Assembly (NCBI GenBank): GCA_020466095.1
Contig: CM035807.1
Location: 44,795,100 to 44,859,099, forward strand
Length of the DNA stretch: 64,000 nucleotides
Reading direction: 5' to 3'
Source: Chlorops oryzae
Lineage: Eukaryota; Arthropoda; Insecta; Diptera; Chloropidae
The notes below the pieces were generated by a model. That model was not told the origin of the DNA and made no database searches. It saw nothing but the letters and a program-made list of their open reading frames with translations. Position numbers and translations under genes: made by a program. Of this stretch, positions 1-10,769 are shown one piece after another. The stretch's first letter is position 1; every line of letters begins with the position of its first letter.

Positions 1-125
1 TTGTCTAGAATAAACTGTTAGCTTGTACAAAAACCCACCACAAAGCTTTAAGCTCTGCCTTATCCTAGGCAAGACTTAGAGCTAGGCTTAGGGATTTATC
101 AAGCTTTTCCGCTAGGGCACAACAT

Positions 126-1569
126 ATGCAACGTGATACCCTTAAACTTCAGCCTGAAAGAAGGCACTCTTTTAGTGGCTCTAACGCCAGAAATGCGTAC
201 TTAATAGTGAAAGCTTCTGAGCTACAGCAATCGCAAACCAATTCCTCCGTTCTAACTGAAATAGATAATACAAGAACCAGCAGCATTGACAGCTCAGCAA
301 CAGATGTGGCGCTTCTTGATAGCATCGGAACAAAAGCTCCTGCTAATAAAATAAGCGATCCAGCAGTGCAGACAGGCATGTACCGCTACATTAAAATTAA
401 AAGGAAGCTTAGCCCGCAGAAATCAAATGTGGGCAAGCCTAAAGTAAATAAGACAAACCCAAATGCTAATCCATCGAACGTGCTAACTGGTAATAGATTC
501 GCAGCACTAAGTACTGAGGATGCTCAAGCTCCTGTTTCTCCAAGCGCTTCTGGAAATAAGTCTCCGAAGCCGCCACGAGCGTAGCTCAATTAATCTAGTC
601 ATGAGCTTGAATCAGATCATTGGGAAGGAATCGTTCCATATAGTGCATCTTACTAGAGGTAATCTCTACGAGACCAAAATCCAGGTCTACACGGAAAACA
701 GTTTTAGAATTGTCACAAAATATTTTGATGACAATAAAAAAACTACTACACGTACCAGCTTAAAAGTAGCAAGGGCCTTAATGTAACAATTCAAGGCATT
801 GAATCAGATGTAGATCCCCTTGAAATTAAGCATGCCTTAGAGGAAAAAGGTTTTAAAATAAGAAATGTCATGAACATCTTCAATAGGACCAAAACTCCAC
901 AACCAATGTTTAAAGTAGAACTCTGTCCTGATAATTTAAAACTTAAAAAAAATGAGACTCATCCAATCTACGGAATTCAATATCTTCTTCATCGTAGAGT
1001 TGTAATAGAAGAACCTCATAAGCGTACTGGCCCTGTCCAATGCGCTAATTGCCAAGAATACGGGCATACCAAATCATACTGCACCCTACGTCTGCGTTGT
1101 TTGTGGAGAATTCCATAGTTCTAAAAATTGCAATAAAAATAAAAACCAACCCGCTATGAAAAAATGCAACAATTGTGGTGGAAATCACACCGCAAATTAT
1201 AGGGGATGCCCAATATACAAGGAATTAAAAAATCTTATGTTAGAAAAAAGGCAAGCTGGTCGTTCTAAGCCGAATAATATCATATTCAATAATCCTGTTG
1301 TCCCACAACAAAATAATGCCATTGTTCCTTTTGTCCCACAACAAAATAATGTCAATATTCCAGTGAATAACACCATGTCCTATGCAAATGTTGCTAAAGG
1401 TGGCTATAATTCAAACTCTTCCCCCAAGAAGTCAAATGGTTACTTGGAGGCCATGATAGCCACTCTGACTCAGACTCTTAATCAATTCATGTTAAAAGTT
1501 GAAAATATGTTTGAGATGATAATGAGATCGCAACAGCAGCCTCAGCAAGCTTCTACTGCACAAACATGA
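126..1569 (+). pseudogene. Jockey ORF1 (gag-like, broken), copy 1
   Basis: RNA-binding ORF1 protein of a Jockey-clade LINE. Open pieces lie at 126-584, 520-786, 870-1118 and 1156-1569 in shifting frames, so at least three frameshifts or stops are present. Recognisable parts are a basic N-terminal region, the ALTGNRFAAL-like motif (here LTGNRFAALST), a PRE_C2HC-type central part and CCHC knuckles (CANCQEYGHTKSYC at about 1040, CNNCGGNHTANYRGC at about 1165). The ATG at 126 aligns with a place where copy 2 has lost its ATG. The final codon overlaps the ORF2 start as ATGA at 1566-1569. Confidence 0.88.
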
Positions 1570-4238
1570 GCTTACTAATTATATGCTCATGGAATGCAAA
1601 TGGGATAAATCAGCGTAAGCTAGAATTATCACACTTCCTTTCAAACAATTCCATTGATGTGATGCTTATTTCAGAGACTCATCTTACAGATAAAACTAAA
1701 TTTTCGGTACCAGGCTATAAATTCTACAAAACGAACCACCCTGATGGGAAAGCACATGGAGGAACGGGTATATTGATTCGTAATAGAATTAGGCATTTTT
1801 CTATAGAGCCATTTTAAAAAAATTACCTCCAAGCGACTTCAGTCTCGATTGAAAGCCTTGGCGCAAATTTAGTTTTGTCTGCAATCTACTGTCCTCCCCG
1901 ACTTTCAGTAAGTGAAAGCCAATTTAAATATTTTTTTGAAACCCTTGGTAATAGATTCATAGCAGCAGGCGATTATAATGCAAAGCATACCCACTGGGGT
2001 TCGCGCCTAGGGGTAGACAACTTTACAACACCCTGATGAATTCGTCCAGTAATCTAGGCTTCCTTTTACCTGGACATCCAACGTATTGGCCAACAGATCA
2101 AAACAAAATACCAGACCTTATAGACTTTGCCATCATACGAGGTATCGATAACTCTCGTATTTTAACGTCGATAAGTTATGAAATGTCTTCAGATCATTGT
2201 CCTCTAATTTACAAAATTTCGGGAAACACAAAAACAACGTGCCTCCCTCTTAGACTGACCACCTCTAAAGCAAATTGGGTAAAATACAAAAAGTACGTCA
2301 CAACACGCATACACTCTGAATATTCCATAAATAATGAATGTCAAATCGATGAAGGGGTTGTAACCTTAAATTCAATACTGATTTCAGCGGCGGAGCATTC
2401 AACCCCAACGAGTTTTCCCACTGTCCATAGAAATTGCATTCATACAAACAGTGTAATCGAAAGGCTTCTACAAGAAAAGCGTAGATTGAGGCGAGAATGG
2501 CAACAACATAGGTCCCCTAAAAGTAAAGTCAGAATCAATAGAGCTACAAAGCAACTCAAAATCCCACTTCAAAACGATCGAGATAAGAGAAATTTTAACT
2601 TCATCTCTAACCTTTCGCCAAATAGTTCATCGAAAGGGTCACTGTGGAAAGCCTTAAAAGTGAAAAACGCCCCCACAGACCACGAATCTCCCTTAAGAGA
2701 TTTAAGAGGAACATGGGCAAGAAGTGATGAGGAAAAAGCATTAACGTTTGCCCAACACTTGTGCTCAGTTTTCCTTCCAAACTCTTCCTTATCTGGCCTT
2801 AGACTTCCTCTACATGAGGAAAACAACGCATCTATCCCTATTACCTTTCATGTCAGTGAAATAGAATGTATTATAAAAGGAAACTTTATCGAGAAAAAAG
2901 CTCCAGGTTGTGACTTGATAACCCAAAAAATGATCAAGGAGTTACCAATCATCGCTATCGCGTATATAGCAAAACTCTTTAATGCTATTATAACATTTTC
3001 TCATTTCCCTGATGTATATAAAGAATCGCTTATAAAGATGGTATTGAAGTCAGGTAAAGACCCGACATCAACCAGCTTTTATCGACCAATAAGCCTTCTC
3101 CCCTGCTTATCTAAATTTCGAAAAAGCTCTTCTTTTAAAGATAACGCCATACGTTCACGAGCATAACCTAATCCCGACTCATCAATTTGGCTTTAGGAAA
3201 AAACATGGAACGATAGAACAGGTAAATCGGATCACGCAAAAAATTCGGAATGCCTTTGAAAAAAAAGAATACTGTTCTGCAAATATTTTTTAACATTGCT
3301 CAAGCCTTTGATAAAGTGTGGCATGAGGGACTTATAGCTAAAATAAAATCTCTTCTTCCTCAAAACTTACATGGCATTCTCATATCATACTTTCAAAACA
3401 AGATTCTTTAGGGTAAAAGTTGATGAATCCATTACGGAAAAATTTGAAATAAAAGCTGGAGTCCCGCAAGGCAGTGTACTGGGCCCCTCTCTTTACCTTC
3501 TATACACAGCCGACATATAATACCTACTAGTGACAACATTGTTATGTCAACTTTTGCTGATGACACAGCAATATTGAGCTGCCACCGTGATCCTATGGAA
3601 GCGTCAAGAACTCTACAGGGGCATATGCAATTAATTGAAACTTGTCTTTCAACCTGGCGTATAAATGTAAACGAACGAAAATGTAAGCACATTACATTCA
3701 CACTAAGAAAAGGAATAAGTCCAACTATACTCCTTAAAGGAGTCTCAATTCTTCAAGCAGATAATGTCGTATATTTAGGAGTTCATCTAGACAAACGATT
3801 AACTTGGCGAAAGCACATCGAAGCAAAAAGAACCAACCTAAAGCTAAAAGCATCAAAAATTCACTGGTTAACTAACCATCCCCTCTAAATATGGAGTATA
3901 AAGTTCTTTTATATAATAGTTTATTAAAGCCACTTTGGACATATGGCATTCAGCTGTGGGGAAATGCCTGTGCTTCCTCTATTGAAATAATTCAAAGAGC
4001 TCAATCGAAAATTCTCCGAATCATTATAGGTGCTCCATGGTACATTCGAAATGAAAGTATTCACCGTGATCTACAAATTCCGCTCGTTAAGGACGAAATA
4101 ATACGTTTAAAAGCGTCGTATATTCATAAATTAAGACATCACTCGAACCAGCTAGCAAGAAGTCTTAATAACACAACGAGTCGTTCACGCTTAAAAAGAA
4201 AGGACCTTCCGTCCGCATCTATGAGTCTGGACGTATAA
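1566..4238 (+). pseudogene. Jockey ORF2 endonuclease/reverse transcriptase (broken), copy 1
   Basis: APE-type endonuclease followed by non-LTR reverse transcriptase. Open pieces are 1566-1817, 2036-3166, 3544-3888 and 3891-4238; the joins carry stops or frameshifts. Visible landmarks are the N-terminal CSWNANGI and ISETHLT endonuclease motifs, SSDHCP near 2190, KKAPGCD near 2900, FYRPISLLP near 3080, AGVPQGSVLGP near 3460 and FADDTA near 3553. No RNase H domain follows, as expected for Jockey. The protein cannot be made as it stands. Confidence 0.9.
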
Positions 4239-4263
4239 CACACATGCTCCATTATCTGTTATC

Positions 4264-4469
4264 TGCACCTCGTCTCGTGCATGCTTAAAACTCGTTTAAG
4301 CAAGGATTCGTTCAGATTAAGGCACCTCGCTCGTGTTTGCTCAATTCTGAACTTCAACAGTAACCGTTCCAGCTAACCAGGACTCATTAAGTCTGACGCA
4401 CCTCGCTCGTGCGCGCCAGTGTATTTTCCAATCAAGGATTCTCTAACCTTGACGCACCTCGCTCGTGCG
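4264..4469 (+). repeat. Four small hairpins in the Jockey 3' UTR, copy 1
   Basis: The 3' UTR repeats a short inverted motif four times at about 55-75 bp spacing: 4264-4281, 4322-4336, 4397-4413 and 4453-4469. Each has a GCAC (or CGCAC) arm, a loop related to CTCGCTC and a GTGC (or GTGCG) arm. The sequence in front of each motif is also loosely repeated (AAGGATTC and TTGACGCACC-like words). Copy 2 has four hairpins in the same part of its 3' UTR with different stem sequence. A role in template recognition by the reverse transcriptase is an inference. Confidence 0.7.
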
Positions 4470-4672
4470 GGATCAGTACTCATCAGCGCAGTCCGTTATA
4501 CAGCGCTAAGGCCCAGTTTCTAATATTGAGGCTCATCGGAACTAAAAACTGTTTATATTTCTCTAAATGTATAAATAGTTACGTAAAATTTTAGAAATAA
4601 GATTCGAATACTTTCTGTTAGTTCCCACTCAAAGGAAGATCCAGAAAAATACAATCAAAGTTTAAAAAAAAA

Positions 4673-4870
4673 AATTAATAAATAAATCAAAAGTAATTTA
4701 AACCTATAAAAATTTTTTTTATTAATTTTCTTAAGACATTATAATGAAGAAAGTTCTCGGAAAAAAACTAAGCACACGAATAAAAAATCTTATTTCCAAA
4801 TAACCGTTCGGTCTAGCCGATATTTTCCATCGGCACCAAGTCAAGGACTGAAGTTGATTTTCATATCTCG
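4673..4870. other. AT-rich spacer, nothing recognised
   Basis: Very AT-rich sequence after the A-rich tail of Jockey copy 1. I see no ORF, repeat or RNA gene. Confidence 0.5.
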
Positions 4871-4872
4871 GT

Positions 4873-5273
4873 TCATCCAGAAGAAATCACCGAAGGATTT
4901 CCTCCTTTGAAGAGGGCATTTTCGTAATGGTTCATGTGAACCGATTCCAAAAAGGTAATGCCTGTCGATGACATCGCGCTTCGGTAACGCAACCTTGGAT
5001 GGCCAAAAGTTTTACATTTTGCATTAGGCTGTAGTCCCGATATTAATCCGTGGCATAGCACAGCAGGGTCTCCAGTCTTTGTTGATGCCCTGGATCAATG
5101 TAGGCGAACCGCTTTAGAGATTGAAAAGTCCTGCTTAGACCACTTTCAATAACAGCGGCTATGAAAGCACCCACTTTTCGGAATAATTCCGGGTACATAT
5201 AGTACGCCGGCAAATACTCGGCCAACTCCAAATAACAACTCTGGAGCCCATAGCAATGGTAATCCGATGACAA
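4873..5273 (-). pseudogene. Unidentified coding-like relic
   Basis: Two overlapping minus-strand reading frames (5043-5273 and 4873-5061) give protein-like text of balanced composition, with a frameshift near 5050. The upstream piece has an aromatic-rich stretch followed by a short RKVGAFIAAVIESGLSRTF segment. That faintly recalls the C-terminal region of insect ionotropic receptors, where a hydrophobic residue run precedes a SGL motif, but the match is too weak to name it. It may equally be part of an unknown element. No start codon, splice site or promoter can be assigned. Confidence 0.25.
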
Positions 5274-5319
5274 AATCGCTAATTAATCAAAGAGCGTATA
5301 CATTTTTGACACAATTGAA

Positions 5320-6640
5320 ACAGAACTCGAAAAAAGTAATTGCAATATCGCAGGTGAATATATAGGTGTAGGATTGCATAGTCAATATACAAATACAATA
5401 ATTGTCATACTGTAAGTCTCACAATAACTAAAGTAGAATTGCATAGTCAAAAATACGGAAATGCAACAATTGTCAGCATTATGGGTTAACAATTTCGCTA
5501 CACATTTCAGATTTTTCTGGTAGTTATGTTAATCATAACCGCCAGCGTAGGGAGTCTGATGGTGTCCCCAATTAACGAACAAAAAAGCTTTATTGAGGTC
5601 CATATGTTCAACACCGAAATCTTGAAGGATTCATTCACCATTCTGCACATAATCCACCCGCAAGAAATTGCAAGTATGCTCAACTCGATGGAAGATTACA
5701 TAAATAAATTAAACTTTTACAACAAATTATTGTTATCAAACGAAATCAAAACAATTAGACTAAAATTGCAGTCCATAACCCCTTACGAGTGTAAACGACA
5801 AAGGAGAGGGTAAATAAACGCAATAGGCACACCAACCAAATGGTTATTCGGTAAATAAAAAACCACCTTTAAACAGTAGTGGAGAATGATTACAACGCAA
5901 TAGAGGGCCTTAATAAACAGAAAGCCGTAAACGATCATTTCAACACCACCTTAGGAGTATTAAAAGTAGTCGTAGAACAGGATAGAAAATTTTTGAACAC
6001 AATAGACTCCAAAAACATAAATATCTCTTAACATCAAATGTTCATTGATCAAATGTTTAAATTAAATATTATCGAAAACAAGAAGTCACCAACAACCAAA
6101 ACAAGCAGTCATCAATCGTCTGTGCAACATGGATCTCCCGCCGTTATTGTTCAGTAATATAATATAATAGTCTGAAGCGTAATACAAACCAGCAGCGTCA
6201 TGCAGGAAAACAAAACCAGACAAGTTATCAAAAGACCAGCTGGAGTGATGTTGGGAACCATTTTTCGAAGAAAAAAACTCACTTCAGCACGCTTACAGTC
6301 GCAATGCTCGCGACCCCTTTCAAAGGGGAAGGAATGTTGGGAGTCGAGAGTCGACTCATGAGCAGTTACGATCAATCATTTGGTCACCTCAACAATATCA
6401 GCAACATCAGCAACGGTCAGTAACAACAAAAACAACCGTAGTGAACATGAAAACCGAGTCCGTCTCGCACGCGCCGTGAACAGTTTGGACAAAACAATAA
6501 CACCTAGTAAGCGAATTTACAAAGGCAAGGAAAGACAACACGAACAAGAAGTGAAACACCTGTTCCGGAGTGATTGTGAAATTATGCTAGAAATTATATG
6601 TACTAAGGTCATACATTGTGAAAAATAATTAAGGATTTCA
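5320..6640 (+). mobile_element. Errantivirus-like gypsy element, 3' part (env to LTR)
   Basis: A 3' fragment of an insect endogenous retrovirus of the gypsy/17.6 type, with env remnants (5526 to about 6120), then a purine-rich tract (AAAGGGGAAGGAA, about 6331-6343), then sequence starting TGTTGGGAGTC that would be the 3' LTR. Gag and pol are absent. The right side ends at the LOA-like LINE near 6645. The env-PPT-LTR order supports the call. The LTR has no second copy in the window to define its borders. Confidence 0.55.
5526..6120 (+). pseudogene. Errantivirus env (F-type fusion protein) fragment
   Basis: The frame from 5526 reads as the middle of an insect errantivirus Env protein and reaches a dibasic, furin-like cleavage motif near 5800-5812. 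The region straight after it reads like the conserved fusion-peptide segment of this family (GTPTKW words), but an in-frame stop lies directly behind the cleavage motif and further stops or frameshifts follow up to about 6030. The signal peptide and membrane anchor are not visible. This is an inactivated fossil. Identification rests on family knowledge of gypsy, 17.6 and ZAM-type elements. Confidence 0.6.
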
Positions 6641-6649
6641 ACATAATAA

Positions 6650-6668
6650 GGTAGGTAGGTAGGTAGGT
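6650..6668 (-). repeat. (ACCT)n tail of the LOA-like LINE
   Basis: On the minus strand the LINE ends in about four to five ACCT/CCTA units (plus-strand GGTA units at 6650-6668). Simple-repeat 3' ends in place of poly(A) are known in several I/LOA/R1-lineage LINEs. Confidence 0.7.
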
Positions 6669-6907
6669 GCGGCAGCTGTTAGAGCACGTAAACTCATATA
6701 ATGGCCCTTTGTGATACCATTGAGAGGCACGACTAGGCCCTTTCTACTTCCTATGAAAGCCAATTTGACTTCCTGACGAACCGCGCGATGTCTGACATTT
6801 TGATTTCGGACATTTCGGTGAGGCTGGTCAGTAAGGTATGTCCCAGTAGAGACAGCCTTTTTGACGATAAGGCCGGGCACTGACACAAAAGGTGGAGAGT
6901 AGATGAT

Positions 6908-6937
6908 TCCTCCTCCTCCTCCTCCTCCTCCTCCTCC
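6908..6937. repeat. (TCC)10 microsatellite inside the LINE
   Basis: Ten TCC units. On the minus strand they encode a Glu run that sits between the Cys pair and the His/Cys pair of the LINE's C-terminal CCHC motif, so it is a microsatellite expansion within a former coding region. Confidence 0.9.
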
Positions 6938-8761
6938 GAGCGACAGCTCCGGCAAAATTGATTGTATGGGGCTCCCAGTCTTGCCGCATGCCTGCCAAAC
7001 AGGCAGTGGCCAGTGAGAACTGATACCGTCTGATGGATAGAGATGTTGCTGTGTTGCACTAGGTCCCTGGATCGTCTCTTGGTCAGAGATGGCCAAGTTT
7101 GTCTAGTAATCCTGCAGAAGTCTTCCTCGACCCAAAGCTTGTTTGCCAGGCCGAGATATTCTTCTTTTATGCGGAATTTTACTGTAGCCAGTGGGATTCC
7201 TATGTTGGAAAAGGAGATCTCCGGAAGTGATGTGCCCCTCTTAGCGAGTTCATCAGCCTCGCAGTTTCCTTCGATGTCCCTGTGCCCTGATACCCAGCAA
7301 ATGGATACTGCTGAATGCTCTCGTTAAGAGATTTCCGGCATTCTTGGACAAGTTTTGATGTGGACTCCAGTCCGCTATCAAAGGATCTGATAGCCGCCTG
7401 GTTGTCGATGATAAAGTATATATTCTTGCCAAATATCTCATTACGTATGAGCCACCTGGCGGCGTGGTTTATGGCCATGACCTACGCTTGAAATACACTG
7501 CAGTTGTCAGGCAGGCGGAGAGCTAAACTAAGGTTTAAATACCGCACCCTACCCTTGAGTCGAGTTTAGAGCCATCAGTATAAACTTCAATTACGTCCCG
7601 GCTGATTTGTAGACCATCGCACCACTTCTCCCTGCTCGGTACGCGGGGGATATATCCGCATTCGGAGCAGAGCGAGGGGGTGCGATAGTCAATATCAGTC
7701 GGGATTCTGAAATCTTTTGTTAAGATTTGTGAGTGACCAGAGTCTGTTCTGCTCCATCGGCAGACGGTATTCAATCGCGCAGCCGGGATCTTTGCTTTTT
7801 GTCTGATGAGGAGTGATGTTGGTAGCCAACAAAGTAGTGTAAAAAGTGCCTCTGAAGGGGTAGTCCTCAGTGCTCTTGTTACCAGTAAAGCGGACTGTCT
7901 TCTCACCATGTCTTAGGCTTGAATATACGAGGATCGGCCACAAAAAGTTTGAGCCTTATAGAAGGATCGGTTCTGACACAGCTTGGTAGAGCCACAGTAT
8001 AGAATTGCGGGAAAGTCCCCATTTCGTGCTTATTGCCCTTTGACAGCAGTATAACGCACATAGTGGTTTCCCTCCATAGTAGCTTAGAGTCGAGTATCAG
8101 TATTTGCCTTGGCTGCTTAGTTTCAAGACAACCCCATTTAATTTTGGTAGGATGAAGGATGGGATCTTTTATCTTTTAGAGAAGAGTTTTATTAGGATTG
8201 ATTTTTAGTCCACACTCCCCGCTCCGGCGGCTGAGTGTTCTTAGATGTTGAGACATCATGTCCGAGATGATGTCGAGGTGCTTCCCAGTGACGGATATTG
8301 TAATGTCATCCGCGTACGCTACCACATTGCATCCGATGTCATCTAGTACAGTTAGCAGAGAATTCACAACCAGATTTCAGAGAAGGGGGAGAGGACACCT
8401 CCTTGGGGTGTTCCTCTCTCTACCTTTCTCCTGTGCTGCGTGTTCCCCACCGACGCAGTGATAGTCCTATCAATAAGTACACTACCATGCTTTTTATCGT
8501 GCCATCAACTCCCAAGTTGGATAAAGTTGACGTCACAGCTTGTGGGCAGACGTTGTTGAACGCCTCCTCTATGTCTACAAACGCGCTGAGCATGTATTCT
8601 TTGTGAGAAAGTGATTTCTCAATTTGTTGGGTTATTTTATGCATTGCTGTCTCTACAGATTTGCCTTTGGTATAGGCATGTTGAGATCCAGATAGACTAT
8701 CGATACTGATCGTATCGTTTATGAAGTAGCCAAGGATCCTCTCGAAAGTTTTCAGAAGAAA

Positions 8762-9873
8762 AGGTGCTTGTACACGTTCAACAAATTGCGTCAACATTAG
8801 GGAAATATCAGATGTTGCCCGTATGTTGCTCATGTAAACTGGATAGCAACAGGACGGCAACATCGTTGCTCGTCAACACCCAATGCTGCCGATCAACATT
8901 TTTGTTGACCATGTAAAATTTGAACAAATATGATTTTTGTATATTGCCGATCAACAAATTTGTTTATGAAAGCATTCAAAAACATTTTGATGTTGACGGC
9001 AACAAAATTAACTCAAAACAAAAAAATTTAAATCTAGTATCCCTATTCGAGTTGAAACCAATGCTATGGGAGCTCAGTAATGCTCAATACCGCAATACAA
9101 AAAAAAAAAAAAACATGCTGCATATACGAATATCCGCGGTGAAGTTAGGTGCATCCATGAGCGTACCCAAAGGGGGCCCCCCCTTCATTAAATTCTGGGT
9201 ACGCCCTTGGGTGCATCACTTTTAATAACAAAAGTGCAGCTGCTTGCTCAGCATCAATGCCCAGTTGCAAATAAGGGGAAGTCCTCTACTAAGCGACGCA
9301 TCACTTGAAGTATCCCAAGCACTGTCAATAGGCATTAGTTCTCGTGGTAGTCATTGAGCAGGGAAGGCATTGGGAAGGCCTACCCAAAGCGGGCATGCTC
9401 GAACAAAGTAGATGTGTAAAAGTGATGGGAAAGTCTATGATATCCCCTCGCTTAGGAATGTTCAAAAGATCAATCCGGAGAGCATAAAATTTGCAACTGG
9501 GTGCTTATTTCGGACGATCCATGTCCTTTTAATAAAATAAACGTTTAAATCTATTTAATTTACAAATGGAAATAACTATCTCTTACCTCGCTCTCGCATA
9601 ATAAATGCTTAAATAAAGAATTTAAAAAAATTGACGTTTAAATTTTAAAATGTTTCTCTAATTGTTGACATCAACATGTTTCTATTGCCGGTGTAAACAC
9701 TTCGGCAATAACTTTGATCAACATTGACGGCAACGAACTAATAATAGTTGCCCGGCAAGAAAAAAAATGTTGACAAGGCGAATGTTGTCGTGCTAGTGTA
9801 AACTGGAAAGCAATATTGCCGCTGGAAACATATAAATGTTGACGAAAATTTTGTTGAACGTGTACAAGCACCT
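8762..9873. mobile_element. Non-autonomous TIR element, 1.1 kb, 3-bp target duplication
   Basis: Both ends read AGGTGCTTGTACACGTTC inwards, with a perfect 24-bp terminal inverted repeat and weaker similarity continuing about 80 bp. AAA flanks both ends (8759-8761 and 9874-9876). Removing the element and one AAA restores the reading frame of the LINE reverse transcriptase (SLLSF joined to LLKTF). The subterminal parts are packed with GTTGAC, CAACATT and GGCAAC words in both orientations, a pattern often used as transposase binding sites. There is no ORF of its own. The superfamily is not clear. Confidence 0.85.
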
Positions 9874-10769
9874 AAAGGATAAAAGGCTGATGGGACGGAA
9901 GTCCTTTGGTTTCGTTTGACTTGCTTTGCCTGCTTTAGGGATGAAGATTACTCTGTACTCCCGCCATTTAACGGGAATATGAGAGAACTTCATACAGGCA
10001 TTGTAAATCACTATAAGCCAGGGAATCGCCCACTCCGACGAGTGTTGCAGGTCGGCTGGTATGATGCCATCTGAGCCAGGGGATTAAAAGGGGTAAACGA
10101 TTTGATCGCCCATTTGACATGGTTCTGACTTATTCTCCTTCTTGGGGAGGGATAAGATTCAGTTGAGTGATGTATGGGGGAAAGTCTGTGTTTGGACTCT
10201 TGGTAGCTTCTTGGGAAGTGAGTGTCCAGGAGGACCTCCAGGGCTTCTTAGGGAGTATCGGTCCAGGTCCCGTTCTCCCTTTGGATCCACCCTGGGTACC
10301 TTGGCGACGAGCTAAGGATTTTCCGTAGGCGGTTTGTTTCGGAGACGCCTTCTATTTTATCACAGAAGGTTCTCCAGGACAATCGCTTCGCTTTCCTGAC
10401 GACGTACTTGAATATTCGGAGGCTCTCCCAATAGGATTGCCAGTCCGATGTTCTTTTGGCTTTTTGTTGAAGCATTTTCTACAGTTCCTCCTTAGGACAG
10501 CGATTTCCGCATTCCACCAGTTACATGCTGCTTTGGCCGCTGTTGCGTAGGCCAACGTGAAAGTGTCTACTGTTTTATCTAAGCTGTGTATGCTTTGGAT
10601 GGGAGTAGGTGTTGGATCAAGTGCATACTTTACTTACTTAGTACTACTTAGTATCGAACTCCCCAACTATAAAGGTCAGTGATTGAATAACTTCAGTCAA
10701 AGTAGCAAAAGTCATAAAATTATTGCTTAACTGCGCATTTAAAATTTTTCATAAGCCGAAAACGAACGA

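Larger units (their letters stand above)
1..4672 (+). mobile_element. Jockey-clade LINE, copy 1 (degraded)
   Basis: Non-LTR retrotransposon with the order 5' region, ORF1 (zinc-knuckle gag), ORF2 (endonuclease plus reverse transcriptase), 3' UTR, A-rich tail near 4660-4672. It shares its layout and protein sequence with the copies at 41332-46213 and from 61815, but is divergent enough to be another subfamily. Both ORFs are broken by several frameshifts and stops, so it is dead. The 5' end is probably outside the window, because copy 2 carries about 150 bp more upstream sequence. It lies in the plus orientation, opposite to the clbn exons. Confidence 0.9.
6645..10620 (-). mobile_element. LOA/I-superfamily-like LINE, 5' truncated
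   Basis: Minus-strand non-LTR retrotransposon. From its 5' side (high coordinates) it holds a linker, reverse transcriptase, an RNase H domain and a C-terminal CCHC motif, and it ends at a (ACCT)n simple-repeat tail at 6650-6668 rather than poly(A). The endonuclease is missing, so the copy is 5' truncated near 10620. The RNase H and the simple-repeat tail suggest the LOA or a related I/R1 lineage. A 1112-bp TIR element (8762-9873) interrupts the reverse transcriptase. Confidence 0.8.
6751..10620 (-). pseudogene. LOA-like LINE ORF2: reverse transcriptase, RNase H, CCHC
   Basis: Reading right to left: a linker at 10248-10555 (SDWQSYWESL and RLSWRTFCDKI words), fingers with DFRPISLLSF at about 9890 that resume as LLKTFERILGYF at about 8755 beyond the inserted element, SGSQHAYTKGKS and DIEEAFNNV at about 8600-8700, YADDITISV at about 8310, RNase H from about 7600 (EVYTDGSKLDS) to 7200 (IDNQAAIRSFDSG), and the C-terminal CRSC...HLLCQC motif near 6900. 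Frameshifts and stops separate these parts. A run of ten Glu codons has grown inside the CCHC motif (6908-6937). Confidence 0.82.

Noticed and set aside
6640..7059. Acidic protein with a ten-Glu run, or Gly-rich protein in the other frame
   Set aside because: The run is a TCC microsatellite in the C-terminal part of a dead LINE.
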